Part shown: positions 32,058-44,224 of the stretch, one piece after another
Numbering within the stretch: position 1 is the first letter of the stretch
How the letters are laid out: each line of letters opens with the position of its first letter
Assembly: GCA_963210315.1 (NCBI GenBank)
Contig: OY723250.1
Location: 1,302,001 to 1,366,000, forward strand
DNA length: 64,000 bases
Origin: Rhynchopus euleeides
Taxonomy: Eukaryota; Euglenozoa; Diplonemea; Diplonemida; Diplonemidae
Direction: 5' to 3'
Notes under the pieces: generated by a model
What the model saw: the letters and a program-made list of their open reading frames with translations, nothing else
The model's database searches: none
What the model was told of the DNA's origin: nothing
Made by a program: the position numbers and the translations under genes

Positions 32058-32284
32058 GGTTACGAGCGACGGAGCGAAGTCGCGAATCACCGAAGGAAAT
32101 CGTACGAGTGAAGCTTTCAGATGAGCTCAACACAGCCTTGAGACACAAATGCGTGTGCTCGACGGAAAATCATTTCGGACATGGTTTCGCAAATATTTGC
32201 GAAATCATGTTCGGAGCTGTCATTGGCAGTTTGCTGGAAACGGTGCTTCTCCACCACAAAGCGAAATGAGTACGGTTTTTTTAA
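32058..32284 (+). repeat. Short interspersed repeat, copy c (full length, with inserted hairpin)
   Basis: It begins GGTTACGAGCGACGGAGCG, followed by a GTTAC/GTAAC-type 5' hairpin (here degenerate), AAATCGTACGA, CACAGCCTTGAGACA, and ends GAGTACGGTTTTTT. An extra hairpin TTTCGCAAATATTTGCGAAA (near 32182-32201) distinguishes this copy. Confidence 0.75.
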
Positions 32285-33280
32285 TAATCTTCTGGGCATG
32301 CCGCGGAACGACCAGATCGCGAGAGTCGGCAACACAAACGGGGGGCTCGAGGTTGGGGGGTGGGGCAACGGTTGGGTGCATTTTCTCTCTGTTTTCCGTC
32401 TCTGGTTCTGTCTAGTCGTGCGCTCGCCACCCCGGAATGCGCTGCTGGAGTGCTGCGGGGTGGGAGTCACAGCCTGGTTGTGTCGTCGCGAGAAAGGCCA
32501 CCAACGCTTCACCATCACTCTCGGATTATCGCTGTGTCAGGAGTCCCCTCGCCATGCATGCGTGCATACCATAGCTGTGTCTTGGCAAAGGCTGTTGCAG
32601 CTCATACGCTGCACCGTGGATAAGCAAGACCCGTTGATGGGCTCCCCGATCGAACCACCCCACCCCACATGAGGATGTCGATGCGCACACCTTCGTTCGC
32701 CCCATCCCCAATGGCCCCCGTCTTCGGGCCTGAGTGCTACTGCAAAACAGTTCAAGCGATTCAACAATCCAAGTGCTCGTGTTTATGTCTAGCTGCTGCA
32801 ACTCGGTGCCAAAAAAAAGTACCCCCTCAAGTGGCCCCTCTTCAGCCAGAGCTGTTGAAGGCTCTGTGGTTGTTATTGTGTTATGGGGGGGGGGGGGTGA
32901 AGGGAGGGTGTTAGTGTGGGCAGGACAGACGACTTCACCATCTAAAGGGACGACCTTCTGGCAACAGTGTGCACACCGCGGTCTGGCTGTCTGAGACGTC
33001 AGGCTGGAGGTTGTTGATACATAAAGGTTCCGGAAAAAGGGACCGGCACAGAGCGGCAGAGGGCGTCACCCGATGATGCGGGTTGTCGACGGAATCCACA
33101 CATGATGTGCACTAAGACGGTCCTGGGCACGACCTTAAACTACCTAAGACCTAGGGAAGTCGTAAAACTCAACCCCACACCCCGAGGGCTCCCCCAGGCT
33201 GGTCCGCCTGGGCAACGGGGTCCCAGTGCATAGCACGGAGCACTGGGACAAAAGAGGGTCCGCCTTTTTCCGTCAACTCT
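32285..33280. other. 1-kb spacer, no supported gene
   Basis: Mixed sequence with a G-run near 32887. Nothing recognised. Confidence 0.4.
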
Positions 33281-33322
33281 GACATGGGGAGGGACAGCTG
33301 GAGCCACTGGCGGGGTGCTGTG

Positions 33323-33490
33323 TTGACTTCAGGGGGCTCCCAACGTGCTTCGGCACACCGGGTTCTTGGCCTGCGGCGGCATGGTAGTCGGTCAGAGAGG
33401 CCAGCGCTTGGTCGGGGACTACTCAGAGAGGGCGTGTGCGGACTTCAGGGGGCTCCCAACGTGCATCTGCACACCGGGTTCTTGGCCTGC
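33323..33490. repeat. Two ~57-bp direct repeats 111 bp apart
   Basis: GACTTCAGGGGGCTCCCAAC, then GTGC, then GCACACCGGGTTCTTGGCCT, then GCGG, occurs at about 33323 and 33434 with two differences. It lies just upstream of a retroelement relic and may be part of that or another element. Confidence 0.7.
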
Positions 33491-33529
33491 GGACGTAGAT
33501 TGCCTAAAGGTTTAGAAACCGGCCGAGCC

Positions 33530-34724
33530 CGTGGGGGTGACGAACGTACTGCCGGCCCGGGATTGTCAAGGTTCTTTCCCCAGATGGCTCACCAGTACCA
33601 CCAAACCACACGGAGAGCAAAACCGCCGGGGAGGGGGTGGGGGAAGGTGGGAAGGGCGGCATGCCGAACTACAGCAAGGATGGCCAACAATGCGATCACT
33701 GCAAACAAGGCATGGGACACAAGAGGGAAAACAAAAAGTCCACCGAATGGGACATCTGGCAGAGGCTGCGCAAGCTCGCCCAAACATACGATGTCACCAC
33801 CCACCTCCGCTACATCCCGTCGCATGTTGGGGTGGTAGGGAACGAACTTGCTGACAAGCAGGCGCAGATCGGTGCGTTCAAGCCCCAGATGGAGCCGATC
33901 AGCCTCGCGTCGGCCCGTGTCACCCTCCGCCGACACATATACAGCGGGACCACGTTGCCCCGCACAGACAGCGTGTACGCGTATCGGTCAGGAATCGGGG
34001 AGACGCGACTGCAGCGCCCTGACCTCCGCATGGAGGGCCTTACCCGCTTAGGGGAAACCACCATCCGCCGCCTCCGGGCCGACCACCACCGCCTGGTGTA
34101 CGACCACGACGTCCCGGGCAGCGCACAACCACCGTGCAAACCCTGCCTGAAGCTTGCGCCGGACAGCCCCCCGCCTGGGGTCTCGCTGAAGCACCTATTC
34201 TTCGGCTGTCCCGCGACAGCGTCAGCCCGACACCACCTCACAGCCACAAGCGTGCACAACCTGCTGCTGCACAACTGCAAGGGGGCCCTACGCTACCTGG
34301 CTGAGGCAGGGGTGACGGAGCACAGCGAGAAGGACTACCTGATCTCGTGAAACCTGCAAAAATCAACAGCGGTCAAGGGCTTCGGCCTGACACCCCAGCA
34401 CCCCCCCCCCCCCCCCCCCACCCCCAGACCCACGTCACTTTCCACGGGCCGCCAGGCGCGTCAGCGTCGGCGACCGCCCGCCCCCAGTCTGAGAGGCAGC
34501 AGCCACGACTCGGCAGGAGGCGGGCACAACAAAAAAAGGGAGAGTCGTCACTGTGCATATCAGCACGGTCCCGCCCTCTGAGCCAGACTAACCCGCCCAT
34601 AAAGGAAAAGAGGAAGAGGCGACGTAAGGCAATGCCTCCGTGCGGCAAGGAGAACACGAAACAGCGTCCCCCCTCACCGGGGGACGCGACGAGCACGGCC
34701 AAAAATCGTTCAAAATCGTTCAAG
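33530..34724 (+). mobile_element. 5'-truncated non-LTR retrotransposon (RNase H type), 3' end
   Basis: It contains the end of an RNase H domain, a Cys/His knuckle, a stop at 34350, and a 3' untranslated part ending in a repeated AAAATCGTTCAA. The 3' part matches the complement of 38086-38632, which defines the 3' end of the family. The 5' border is approximate. Confidence 0.75.
33703..34350 (+). pseudogene. Retrotransposon ORF2 C-terminus: RNase H end plus zinc-knuckle tail
   Basis: The RNase H signature YIPSHVGVVGNELADKQA supplies the last catalytic Asp region. After it come RADHHRLVYDHDVPG, CKPCLKLA and SLKHLFFGCPATASARHH, the Cys-Cys-His-Cys tail often found at the end of such ORFs. The rest of RNase H, the reverse transcriptase and the endonuclease are missing, so this is a dead 5'-truncated copy. 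RNase H plus a C-terminal knuckle is typical of ingi/I-type elements. Confidence 0.8.
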
Positions 34725-37700
34725 ACAGCCATCCTTGGCTACAGAAGAGGTCCAAAGGCTAATACACACCCAACGTGTTGGCTGTTGCTGAGTGGCATCG
34801 ACTTTGGCTTGTCCTGTGCATGTGCTGTCAGGGAGAGAGTGTCTGCTCGTAAAAACTCATGTCAAAAATCATCGGCTGTCATCCAGAAGAGAACCCAGCC
34901 CGTCCGCACCGACATCGTGGGAATTTTCCCAATTGACGCATGTTGCTCAGGAGCGGATGTTCAACTGCTGGTCTCTAGCTTTCTCGTGACCGACGTGATC
35001 CACGCATACAAGTGTGATGTGTCCTTCAAAACATTTTGATTTTCTGCTACACTGCAACAACCTCTCCACACATCCCATTTTTTTCGCTCAAAAAACCAGA
35101 GCAGAACTGCTCTGAGATGATGTCGAAGTGCCTTTTGGTGCAGCAGTGCTCTAATCGGCACGGTGTGTGTGTCACTGCCCCCCCCCCCCACCCGCCCCCT
35201 TCTTTCCAACGCTTGTCCCCTGACGCTCCCCGAAAAGCCAAACAAGAAAACGAGTTGTATTTTCCCCGACCAACCTACCAGCACCGCACTACCTCACAAA
35301 ACATACACCCCGATGATGGATCCCACCGTCACGCCCTTGCCCACCTTTAAACGTGTCTGTCCCGCCCCCCAACCCCCCTCCCCAGCCGGTTTCACACAAC
35401 ATGCTGGGCGGGGTGTCTCATAGAAACTGTTATGACCGACGACACCACAACGGGGGAAACGTATCTGTGGCAGTGGAGCTCGTCTTCAGAGCCCCCTGAT
35501 ACTCAACTAGAAACAAGTCGGGACGAACCGCGTCTATACTCCTTGAGTACAAAGCCTCATGGCAGCATTGCGTACCACTGTCTGGTCGTTTCCGACGTGA
35601 GGCAGGTGTTGTCGATGTCAACAACAACGAAATCAGTCACGTGTGTGTGGCACAGTGGGGTCCGCATCAAGAGCAGGTTACTCGGTGCGTTCTCCGCTGC
35701 TGAAAAATATTCATGTGTGTGCAAAAAAGCCTAACACGCGATTCCCCCCCCCCCCCCCTTCCCCGTGCAGTCGTGCTCCCGTGATTGTCGACGGGAGCGG
35801 GGGGGGGGGGGCGTCGGCGGGGGGGTGCACACAGATAGAATCATGACTCCAAACAAAATATAACTCGAAATAAACCTCTACCAGTGAGGGCGGTTGTGTC
35901 TTTCACTGCGCGTCTCAAATGCAGGTGTCCCGGTGCGTTCCCCACTGCTGCAGGATATTCATGTCTGCATGTTTGAATGTGGCAGCCCCTCCCCCCCATC
36001 CCTTTGGTTTTCAAGATTACTAGTTTCGTAAAGGCAGTGGCGCAGAGCTCGGAAGGCTGGATTCACGCGTGGGTGTGAGCTTCAGAAGCGACAGGGCTGC
36101 TGAGGTTCGTGCATAGAGGGCATCACATAGCGCGTGAGACACCTAGGGGCGGGTTTCGCTTGGTTTCGGGATTGAGGTTTTCGGGGGGGGGGGGGGGGCA
36201 GTGGAAATCTGGGTTTCGTCTGCCACGCATGATTGACTTCGCAGTCGGTCGGGACTCTGGTGATGGTGATGTTGCATGGCATCCTTGCCAACGGTGTGAG
36301 CCTTGCAGACTTCGCTTTGCATACATCACTTCCAGATCCGAAGGCAGTGTGCAATGCGGTGACATCAGTTTCAAAATGGCATTTTCCATCTAATGCCTGT
36401 GCACACTTTTCCCGCGGCAGTGGCAAAGTGTGAGAAATATTTCAGGATGACAGACGTATGTTTCCCCTCGCCACCCGGAAATCTCGGCCAGCCGTTGCTC
36501 GTGGCTGGCTGTGCCACATTACTCCAATAAAATCCAAGTCAAGCAAAGCCCCGAGCTCACCCACTGCACCATGTAACTTCAACACAACTCACACAGTGAA
36601 AAAAATACGCACAGCTCTTCCTCGGGCACTGCAACCCCCCCAACAAGAATTTAAAAATAAGCAACGTTCAAACCAACCCGTTTTCTCCCCATCCCCCCCC
36701 CCCTTCTTGACTCAAAGGCACAAACTGTGATTGCATATATCCTTCACCAAGTCATTCGCATTCTGAACAAAATCGAAAAATGGGCGGCGTCGCGAGTAGA
36801 TGAATGTGAACCAGGTGCACTCTCCCCCACCCTCTTGTGTTGTAAGGGCCGGGATGACCTGCGCCGCTAACCTGCGTGGCACCAACGGCATCCTCCTTTC
36901 TTGGGGCGATAGGGGGTAGGGTGTGCCTGCCCTAACAGTCGGTTGATACTGAGAAGGGCGGCAGCCCGGCCCCAACCCTCGTCCAAAAGATGCACCTCGC
37001 TCAACCCAAAAGGGTGCAATTATACATCCCCTATTTTTTGTTAGAAACTAATCGCCGAATGTTCTCGATGAAACGAGTGATACTCCAAGTTGTCGCCATC
37101 GTATTACATCAGGACACCCTGTCAGATGGCGGGCAGCGCTTTGGGGGGCGGGGGGAACAAAGGACAAACCCCTCCACGGCAACTTGCTGCGGGAGTTTTT
37201 TGTGATTTTGGCTGCCCAGATCATTTTTGTGTGGCGCACAAACAGCAACCACGCCCCGATTATTTCTTTTCAGAACCGCGGTATCATTTTTTTCGCACTA
37301 AAAAGGCTCGTAGCAGCGTTCGGCACCCTGCAGACCTGCACTGCCAAGGCAACTGCTCGTGCAAGCAAACAAAAGAACGTAGCCCCAAGTGTTTTGGCAC
37401 CTGCTACCCCGTCTTTGATAACACCCACCATTCAGGCCATACTTCTTTCAATTTTGAATATCTGAGCTGCTGTCGGGATCACCTGCACAACCGCCCCCTG
37501 CTGTGCACCGCAACACCGAAACCGCGTCATCAAAGACACAACCCCTTTCGGCCTGCCGCTATGGCCTCCATATTGCCATGTGTTTTGCACATGCACCTGC
37601 TGGCGGGGCGGTGCGCTGCATGTTTCACCCCCATCACCAAAATATCTTTTTTCGTTCAATCCGGCCTGCGATGCCCCCCGCCCCTCCCGACAAAGCGAGC

Positions 37701-38017
37701 ACCCTGGCATTGAAGATTCCGCAAGTCAACGCCAACACTATGGCAGTCGTGATGCGGATCGGCATGCTGGGGGTCTCCCACCACATCCCGGATATGGAGA
37801 CGTTCCTGATCTTGAAATAATACTGAATGTTCTGCGAAGTTTTCATTGCGAATGGTCATGAACATGTCATTAATGCCGGCCTGGTGGTGTTGGTCCTGGC
37901 ACAATGGTTTTTCCCTGTTGGGTATCTAAAATATCCGGTTTCATGGAGAACGGAAGTGGATGGGTGAGTGGGTGGGTGGGGGGTGTTTGTGCGGCACTGC
38001 GCCCCTTTTGTTTCACA
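34725..38017. other. 3.3-kb gene-poor region
   Basis: No supported gene. Features are C-runs (35180-35195, 35740-35760), a G-run (36182-36199) and short A-rich stretches. The frame 37090-37713 (+) is open, but its composition (many Phe, Cys, His, Pro) resembles neighbouring non-coding DNA. Confidence 0.4.
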
Positions 38018-38085
38018 GGTTACAAGCGGCAAAGCGGGTGGCGAAGTCGCGAGGTAATGAAAGAGAAAGGAATCGTGCGACCGAA

Positions 38086-38632
38086 TCTTGAACGATTTGA
38101 ACGATTTTTGGCCGTGCTCATAGCATTCCCCGTTGAGGGGGTCGCTATTTCGTGTTCTCCTGGCCGCACGGAGGCATTGCCTTACGTCGCCTCTTCCTCT
38201 TTTCCTTTGGTGGTGTGTTGGTCTGGCACAGAGGGCGGGACCGTGCTGATATGCACAGTGACGACTCTCCCTTTTGTTTTGTGCCCGCCTCCACCGAGAT
38301 TCGGCTGATGCCTCTCAGACTGGGGGCGGGCGGTCGCCGACGCTGACGCGCCTGGCGGCCTGTGGTAAGTGACGTGGGGCTGGGATGGGGGGGGGGGGGG
38401 GTGCTGGGAGGTCGGGCCGAAGCCCTTGTTCTCTGATGATGTTATTTGGTTCACGCGTTCAGGTAGTCCTTCTCGCCGTGCTCCGTTACCCCTGCCTCGG
38501 CCAGGTAGCGCAGCGCCTCCTTGCAGTTGTGCAACAGCAGGTTGTGCACGTTTGTGGCTGTGAGGTGGTGTCGGGCCGACGCTGTCGCGGGGCAGCCGAA
38601 GAAGAGGTGCTTCAGTGAGACCCCAGGCGGGG
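38086..38632 (-). mobile_element. 5'-truncated retrotransposon end, same family as 33530-34724, inserted in a short repeat
   Basis: Read on the minus strand it encodes the tail SLKHLFFGCPATASARHH with a stop at 38451, then a 3' untranslated part matching the + strand copy and ending ATCGTTCAAGA at 38086. Two copies with the same 3' end and different 5' truncation points fit target-primed reverse transcription. Confidence 0.78.
38451..38632 (-). pseudogene. Remnant of retrotransposon ORF2 C-terminus
   Basis: About 60 codons nearly identical to the C-terminus of the relic at 33703-34350, including LKHLFFGCPA and RYLAEAGVTEH. No upstream coding is left. Confidence 0.75.
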
Positions 38633-38804
38633 GGTGGTGGTAGCAGAGGTAGGTATCTTTAGGGCTGTCACCTTTATGCCACTTCACAGGGCCCCAACAC
38701 AGCTTTGAGACAGCAGGTGTGATCGCTCAACAAGTCGTCCGGGCGCTGTTTCAGGCAGTTGCTGGACAAGGTGTCTACCAGAAAGTGAAAGGAGTGCGAT
38801 TTCC

Positions 38805-40882
38805 ACCGTTACGTCCCGGAGGGGGTGGGGGGTGTTTCCCCCCCCCCCCCCCCCCCCCGGAAATTCCTAACCCTCACACAGGGAACGGAGCTTTTGCAGC
38901 CCTCGGAGGTTGTGGCTGCACTGCCCCCCCGGCAGACATTCTAAACTTCTGAAATTTAGACACCATCTCTGGAACAGGAATTTCATTGTCTGGTGGGTGA
39001 AGCCCTCACGCGCCAAGCTTTTTTTTGCGGGGTGTGTGTGTGTGTGTGGTGACCACGCTATGTGTGGGAGATCCTGCGCGGATCATAGCCCACCCCCGCC
39101 CGTGGGGCGTACGTGTGTGTGTGTGGTACCGCAACCACCGTCACCACTGCCCCTCACCACACGCCCCTTCTCATCACCACCAGACCCATCCATACCCCCC
39201 AGACACACACCCGAAGTGAAGTGTGTTCCTTTGTGTGTTCTGTGCCAACGGGGGGTGGGGTGGTGGGTGCGGGGAGGAGAGGAGAGGAGAGAGAGAACAG
39301 TCAGAAGAGGGTGTGTGTAGTGCAGCAGTTGTCGGGGGCAAGCCAAGTTTTGTCACAACACGGGAGCCTTATTCCCCACCCCCCCCACCCACCCCCCCTC
39401 TTTCTTTTCGATCGTTTTTCTGACAATTTGATGCGTTGATTTTATCCACACAAAACCCGGTCTCCCCACACCCTCTCCCACTGCACTGCACACATGTGTT
39501 GTGCGCGGATGTTTCCGTTCCTTTCGTATCTCTTCTGCGAATGCTCCAGCCACGATGCCTGCTGCAGGTTCATGAGTGAGGAGCACAGCGACACGAACAC
39601 GCGTGGCATGCCACTTTCCGTCAAACATCAGGGTGTCAGAAAGAAGACTTAGATGTTCGCTAGTCGCCTACCGTGCGCACAAGCGGAGAAAGCAATCCAG
39701 GATGCCGATTGCAATTGTGCCTGTTCTTAGGGGGGCAGGGGCTGACCGGGGTGGTTTAAAACGAGACGACGTGTTCGAAATGGCCATGCATTGAACTACG
39801 TTTCCAAGAAATGGCGGTAGGGGGCGCTCTGCGATGCCAGCATGCTAACCCAAAGTAGAACATCAACATCAAATGACGGTGAAAATGCGTGCAAACTTTG
39901 TTGGGACGAGGAGGAGTGGGGCCAGGGTGTTGGATAGTGTGTGCACGGCGCACTAATTTCTGCTTTGGAGTCGTTAGTCAAGAGACCAGATCTCGTTGAC
40001 AAGTGAACCCGTGTACACCCTTCCACCTCCAGGGAAGGGGGTGGAGGGTGGGGTGGTCAAGCCGAGCTTGCGGTGCTGCACACAACGAGAAGGCGGGGGG
40101 TGGTGGTGGTAAGGTGGCTATTCTTCTTTGAAATCGTCTCAGTTCTTCAACCCATGCCGACCGCCCCACACCCGGGCTGTCATGAATCGGCTTGGCGTGA
40201 TGTGCATATTGGGTGACATGTCTTTCTGGTTTGCGCCAAAAGCCCCCCACCCCCCGCACCACCAGCATCTGGGTGTGTGTTGGGAGTTTGCAGCGGGGAA
40301 AGAGGGATCGGCCAGACATCACCACCTCCGGCAGGCAAACAGCCCTTGGGTGGCTAACACCCCTCCCCCAACCCCTCCAGCGCAACCACCACCGCCACCC
40401 CTGACCCTTCCGGGCCGGTCACTTTACCTCAGGTGAGTTGCCTTTTGTTATTGTTAAGTTCGGCGTAGTCAACACAATGAGGAAACTTTCTGTGCCTTTA
40501 GCTGGATCTTGCCACCCCACCTCACGCCACTTGTACGACTGGGGAGTGGTGCACACAAAAGAGTGGGGTCTCGTTTTCGTTGTCTCGTTTGCTGCCACTT
40601 CACGATCCAGCGGGTACACAGCTAGTTCTCACCACCACCCCCTCCCTGACAGAGCAGCCTGTGCAACCTGCACAGCGCACCCACACATCCACCCTCGCCT
40701 TGTGATGGGGCGAAACATGTGCCGCTGATCACGGGGCCATGCTTTGTGGCAGCCTTCCTCTTCCCCCTCCCTCAGGCTCTGTCCACCCCACCTCCCCCAC
40801 CCAACCCCTCCAGCGCAACCACCACCGCCACCCCTGACCCTTCCGGGAGCAGTGCGACCAGCCTGCAGCCTCACCGGCTGCG
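38805..40882. other. 2.1-kb intergenic region before the channel gene
   Basis: A (GT)n tract near 39035-39050 and C-runs near 38836-38859 and 39375-39400. A segment of about 50 nt (AACCCCTCCAGCGCAACCAC, CACCGCCACCCCTGACCCTT) occurs twice, near 40369 and 40803, as a direct repeat. No supported gene. Confidence 0.45.
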
Positions 40883-43800
40883 ATGCAGGCCGCTGTGGGT
40901 ATACCCGGTGGGCTGGAGCAGACAGGCAGCGCCACAGTTGAGGATGCCGACGTGGAAGAGGGGTCGTCTCCGTCGGAGAAGGGGTCACTCGTCATACACG
41001 ACCTCTCATCAGGGAAGGTGCTTCGGACACAGCCGTCGATGAGGCTCAATCCAGGGCCTGTGGTGAATCCACTTGCCCTTACTGAGAAGACCGTGGTGCG
41101 TTCTCTGGAGGAGAAGGAGGTGTCGGTAGAGTCTGACACACCTGCTCCCAGCACACCTGCGACGGTTCTGTCGGTGCAGAACTCTGCCCGCATCGGGCAG
41201 CACCTTTCTGTGTCGCTTGAGGGCAGGAAGCAGAGCGGACATGCCGAGAATTCTGCCGAAATCACGCAGGCGGAATATACAAACCTCTACCGGATGTTCA
41301 ACGCATACGATGCAGACGGCAGCGGAACCATCGACAGCGAGGAGCTCGGGCACATCATGCAGGGGTTGGGGGTCCCGATGTCAGACGAGGAGCTGAAGGT
41401 GCTTCTGGAGCAGCATGGGACGGGCGGTGTGGATTCGGAGTTTGTCATCGAGTTCTCAGACTTCGTGGAGCTCATGGCGAAGCACAAGGAGAAGCTGATG
41501 AAGGAAGGGCTGATATCGGGTGGGAGGGCCTCGTCTGACCTGTTGGACAACCAATACATTCGAGAGACGATCACTTCGGTGCACTACACGGTCGACTCCC
41601 CCGTGCGATGGCTGTTGGATGCGCTGGTGTTTGTATCCATTGTGTACTACTGCACGACGGTGGCTGTCAGGTATTTTTACTCGATATTCCACAACGCCCC
41701 GCTGGCGATCGCCGCAGAGGTGTTCTTCCACATCGTCTTCCTTGGGGACATCATCCTACGGCTGCGCACGATCCCTGCCTCCGCTGAGGACGACCCGACG
41801 ATCGACGACCCGCTGACCATGCGGCACTCTGATATCGTGTTGCGCTACCTCAGGGGGTCCTTCCTCGTCGATCTGGCCTCTTCCCTCCCCATCGAGTTCT
41901 TCCTTGAGGACGGGTCCGTGCCCAGCCACTTCTTTCGGAGCCTGAAGCTTCTGAAGGTCGGACGGGTGCCCTTCCTGTACGCCACGTCTGGTTCGCTGCG
42001 CGTCCTGACACCCGTGCTGATCACATTCCTCTACAGCGTCGTGCCGATTGTCACTATGATCTTCTGGCTGCTGATGAGCGTCCACTGGTTCACCATCCTG
42101 TGGATGTATCTGTCGGAAGATGCCGAGTATGAGGATATGGTGCAGCGCACAAAACAGCAGGGTACAACACCTGCAGAGTTCATGTTCTTGTACAAAGTCC
42201 CAGAGCTCTCCTTCGACACCGACTTCTTTGGGCAGGAGTTCGGGAGGAAGTATCTCAACTCGATATATATGGTGGTATACACTGTGACGACGGTTGGCTA
42301 TGGGGATGTCCAAGTGAGGAATGATTCACAGCGGGCATTTGCGTCTTTCCTCTGCCTTTCAGGGGCGGTGATCAATGGCTTCGTGGTGTCGAAGATGAAT
42401 CGGGTGCTGTCGCGCAGCGACATCACTTCAGAACGCAAGGCTAAGATGGTGGAAATGGTGAACCTCCTGAGGTATTTCCGTATCCCGCACAGTATACAAC
42501 GTGAAATCCTCGCGTTCCAACATCATCTGCTGGACCACAATCTCTCAAGTGCGTATTCAGAGATCATCGATGCCTTGCCTAATAATATGCAGGTATGTAT
42601 TTCTCTGTGATTTGGGGACTTGAACCTCACCAAGGGTGTATCACGCCCTCAAGGGGCGGCAGATTGCAAAATAAAACGATATTCCTCTGTGGTTTGGTGC
42701 CCGTGTGCAGACAACCCCAGCTTCATTCACAACCGATGGCCGACCCACACAAGAGCAAGTGTTTGGAAAGCGGCAAAGACAGTCACCTGGTGCGTCAGAT
42801 GTCGACAAAATGTGATATTCCAGCATGCCACTCTACGCCATCAACACACCGTTGTATTCTTACAGGACCAATTGTCGTTGTATCTGAAGCTGAAGCTCGT
42901 GTCGCAGGTGCCTCTTTTCAACGCAGTGCATGAAGAGTGCAAGGTACGCCCAATATCATTCTTTTGGCTGTTCACTTCGGAAACTGTTCGTCACAAACTC
43001 ACCAGTCAACATTTGAGAGGGACTGAACATTTCGATGCTATTGTTGCTGAATGCTGCTGTCATGCTCGAGACCACAATAGGAAGGCGCTGAAGGTGATTT
43101 GTTTAAATGTCACACCACCACCATCCAGTCATCCACTGCACCTGCAGTCTGTGCCGCACCAACTGCAGAATATGCTTCTTTGACCACTTGTCTTTGTCCA
43201 CTGCAGGTTGCGATTGCGCAAGCACTGCGGAATACTGTCGCACAGCCGAACGAGTTCATCATCTGTGCTGGCGAGATTGGGAGTGAGATGTACTTCTTGG
43301 GGTACGGTGTGGCAGAGGTGCTTCGACCCACAGGCCAGCACCTGGCCACTATACGCAAAGGGCAGTTTTTTGGAGAAATGGCGCTGGTTTTTGGTATGCT
43401 CGCCACCAGTGAGTTTCCACAATGGTCGAAGTGAAGTGTCTCTCTGGCATTTTGAAACCACGACACCTCCCACCACAGCGCGCGACGGAGACAGCAAACG
43501 AACGGCCTCTGTCCGTGCCCTGACCTACTGCGACCTCTACGCGCTGAACAAGACGCATTTTCTTGAGATCCTGTCACGCTTCCCGAAGTTCCGGCAAATG
43601 GTCGACAAAGAGGCGACCCTGCGGCGAAAGGACATGTCGCCAGTCACGCCAAAGCAACAGGCGTCGCCAGTCGGGGCGGGGCAGCGCAAGCTCGACAACC
43701 CCCCGGACGCCGAAACCAAGAACGCCGGAAAGAGCGACGCCGACCAGTCCAAGGTGGAGGCTGAGACAGGGCGCAGGAGGGTTACACCGCCGACACCACT

Positions 43801-44224
43801 CGATAAGAAGAAAATTGCCAAAGCGTCCCTGGGGACACCAAAAATTGCAGGCAGCTTCAACGCGGAAAGCCGTTCACGATCGTTTGACCCGTGGTGTGAT
43901 GACTTGGAGGAGTACGAATTCCGCATGCAGGGGAGCTCTGGCGGTGTCTTGGACCGCATGGACAGCGGGATTCAACGTGCCGGGTCGACCGCATCAATAG
44001 GGCGACGAGGCAAGTCTGGGTGTACCGACATCGTGAACACCCTTGGGAGAATGGAGCGGATGCTGCACCAGCATATGCACACGACAGACTCACGGCTCGG
44101 ACAGCTAGAGCAAACACTGCAGGGAGTGTCAGCCGCACAGGATGCACTGCTGCAGGATAACACAGTGAGCGACATCATTGCGCCCTATGGCTCACGCCGT
44201 CGCTCTCGCAGCCGAGGCCCGTGA
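40883..44224 (+). CDS. EF-hand K+ channel with cyclic-nucleotide-binding domain (911 aa, four exons)
   Basis: Exons 40883-42592, 42866-42943, 43207-43408 and 43479-44224 join in frame with GT-AG introns. The disordered N-terminus is followed by an EF-hand with a canonical loop DADGSGTIDSEE (residues 143-154) and a degenerate partner. Six membrane helices follow (first near VRWLLDALVFVSIVYY), with few charges in S4 (FRSLKLLKVGRV). The pore filter TTVGYGD (469-475) indicates K+ selectivity. A C-linker (exon 2, with VPLFNAVHEECK) leads to a cyclic-nucleotide-binding domain (IGSEMYFLGYG, then GQFFGEMAL, then RTASVRALTYCDL). The domain order matches CNG/HCN/EAG-like channels, with calcium sensing added. 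The C-terminal 200 residues are basic and Ser-rich, with a short coiled coil. Predicted role: Ca2+- and cyclic-nucleotide-modulated K+ current at a membrane. Confidence 0.9.

Larger units (their letters stand above)
38018..38804 (+). repeat. Short interspersed repeat, copy d (split by a retroelement)
   Basis: The 5' half lies at 38018-38085 (GGTTACAAGCGGC, GCGAAGTCGCGAGGTAAT, AATCGTGCGAC). The 3' half lies at about 38672-38804 (TGCCACTTCACAGGG, CACAGCTTTGAGACAGCA, GTTGCTGGACAAGGTGTCTA, GAGTGCGATTT). Between them sits the antisense retroelement end, so the insertion came after this repeat copy. Confidence 0.75.

Noticed and set aside
34347..35039. 230-codon frame after the RNase H relic
   Set aside because: Its first part is the retroelement 3' untranslated region, present also at 38086 without this frame being kept.
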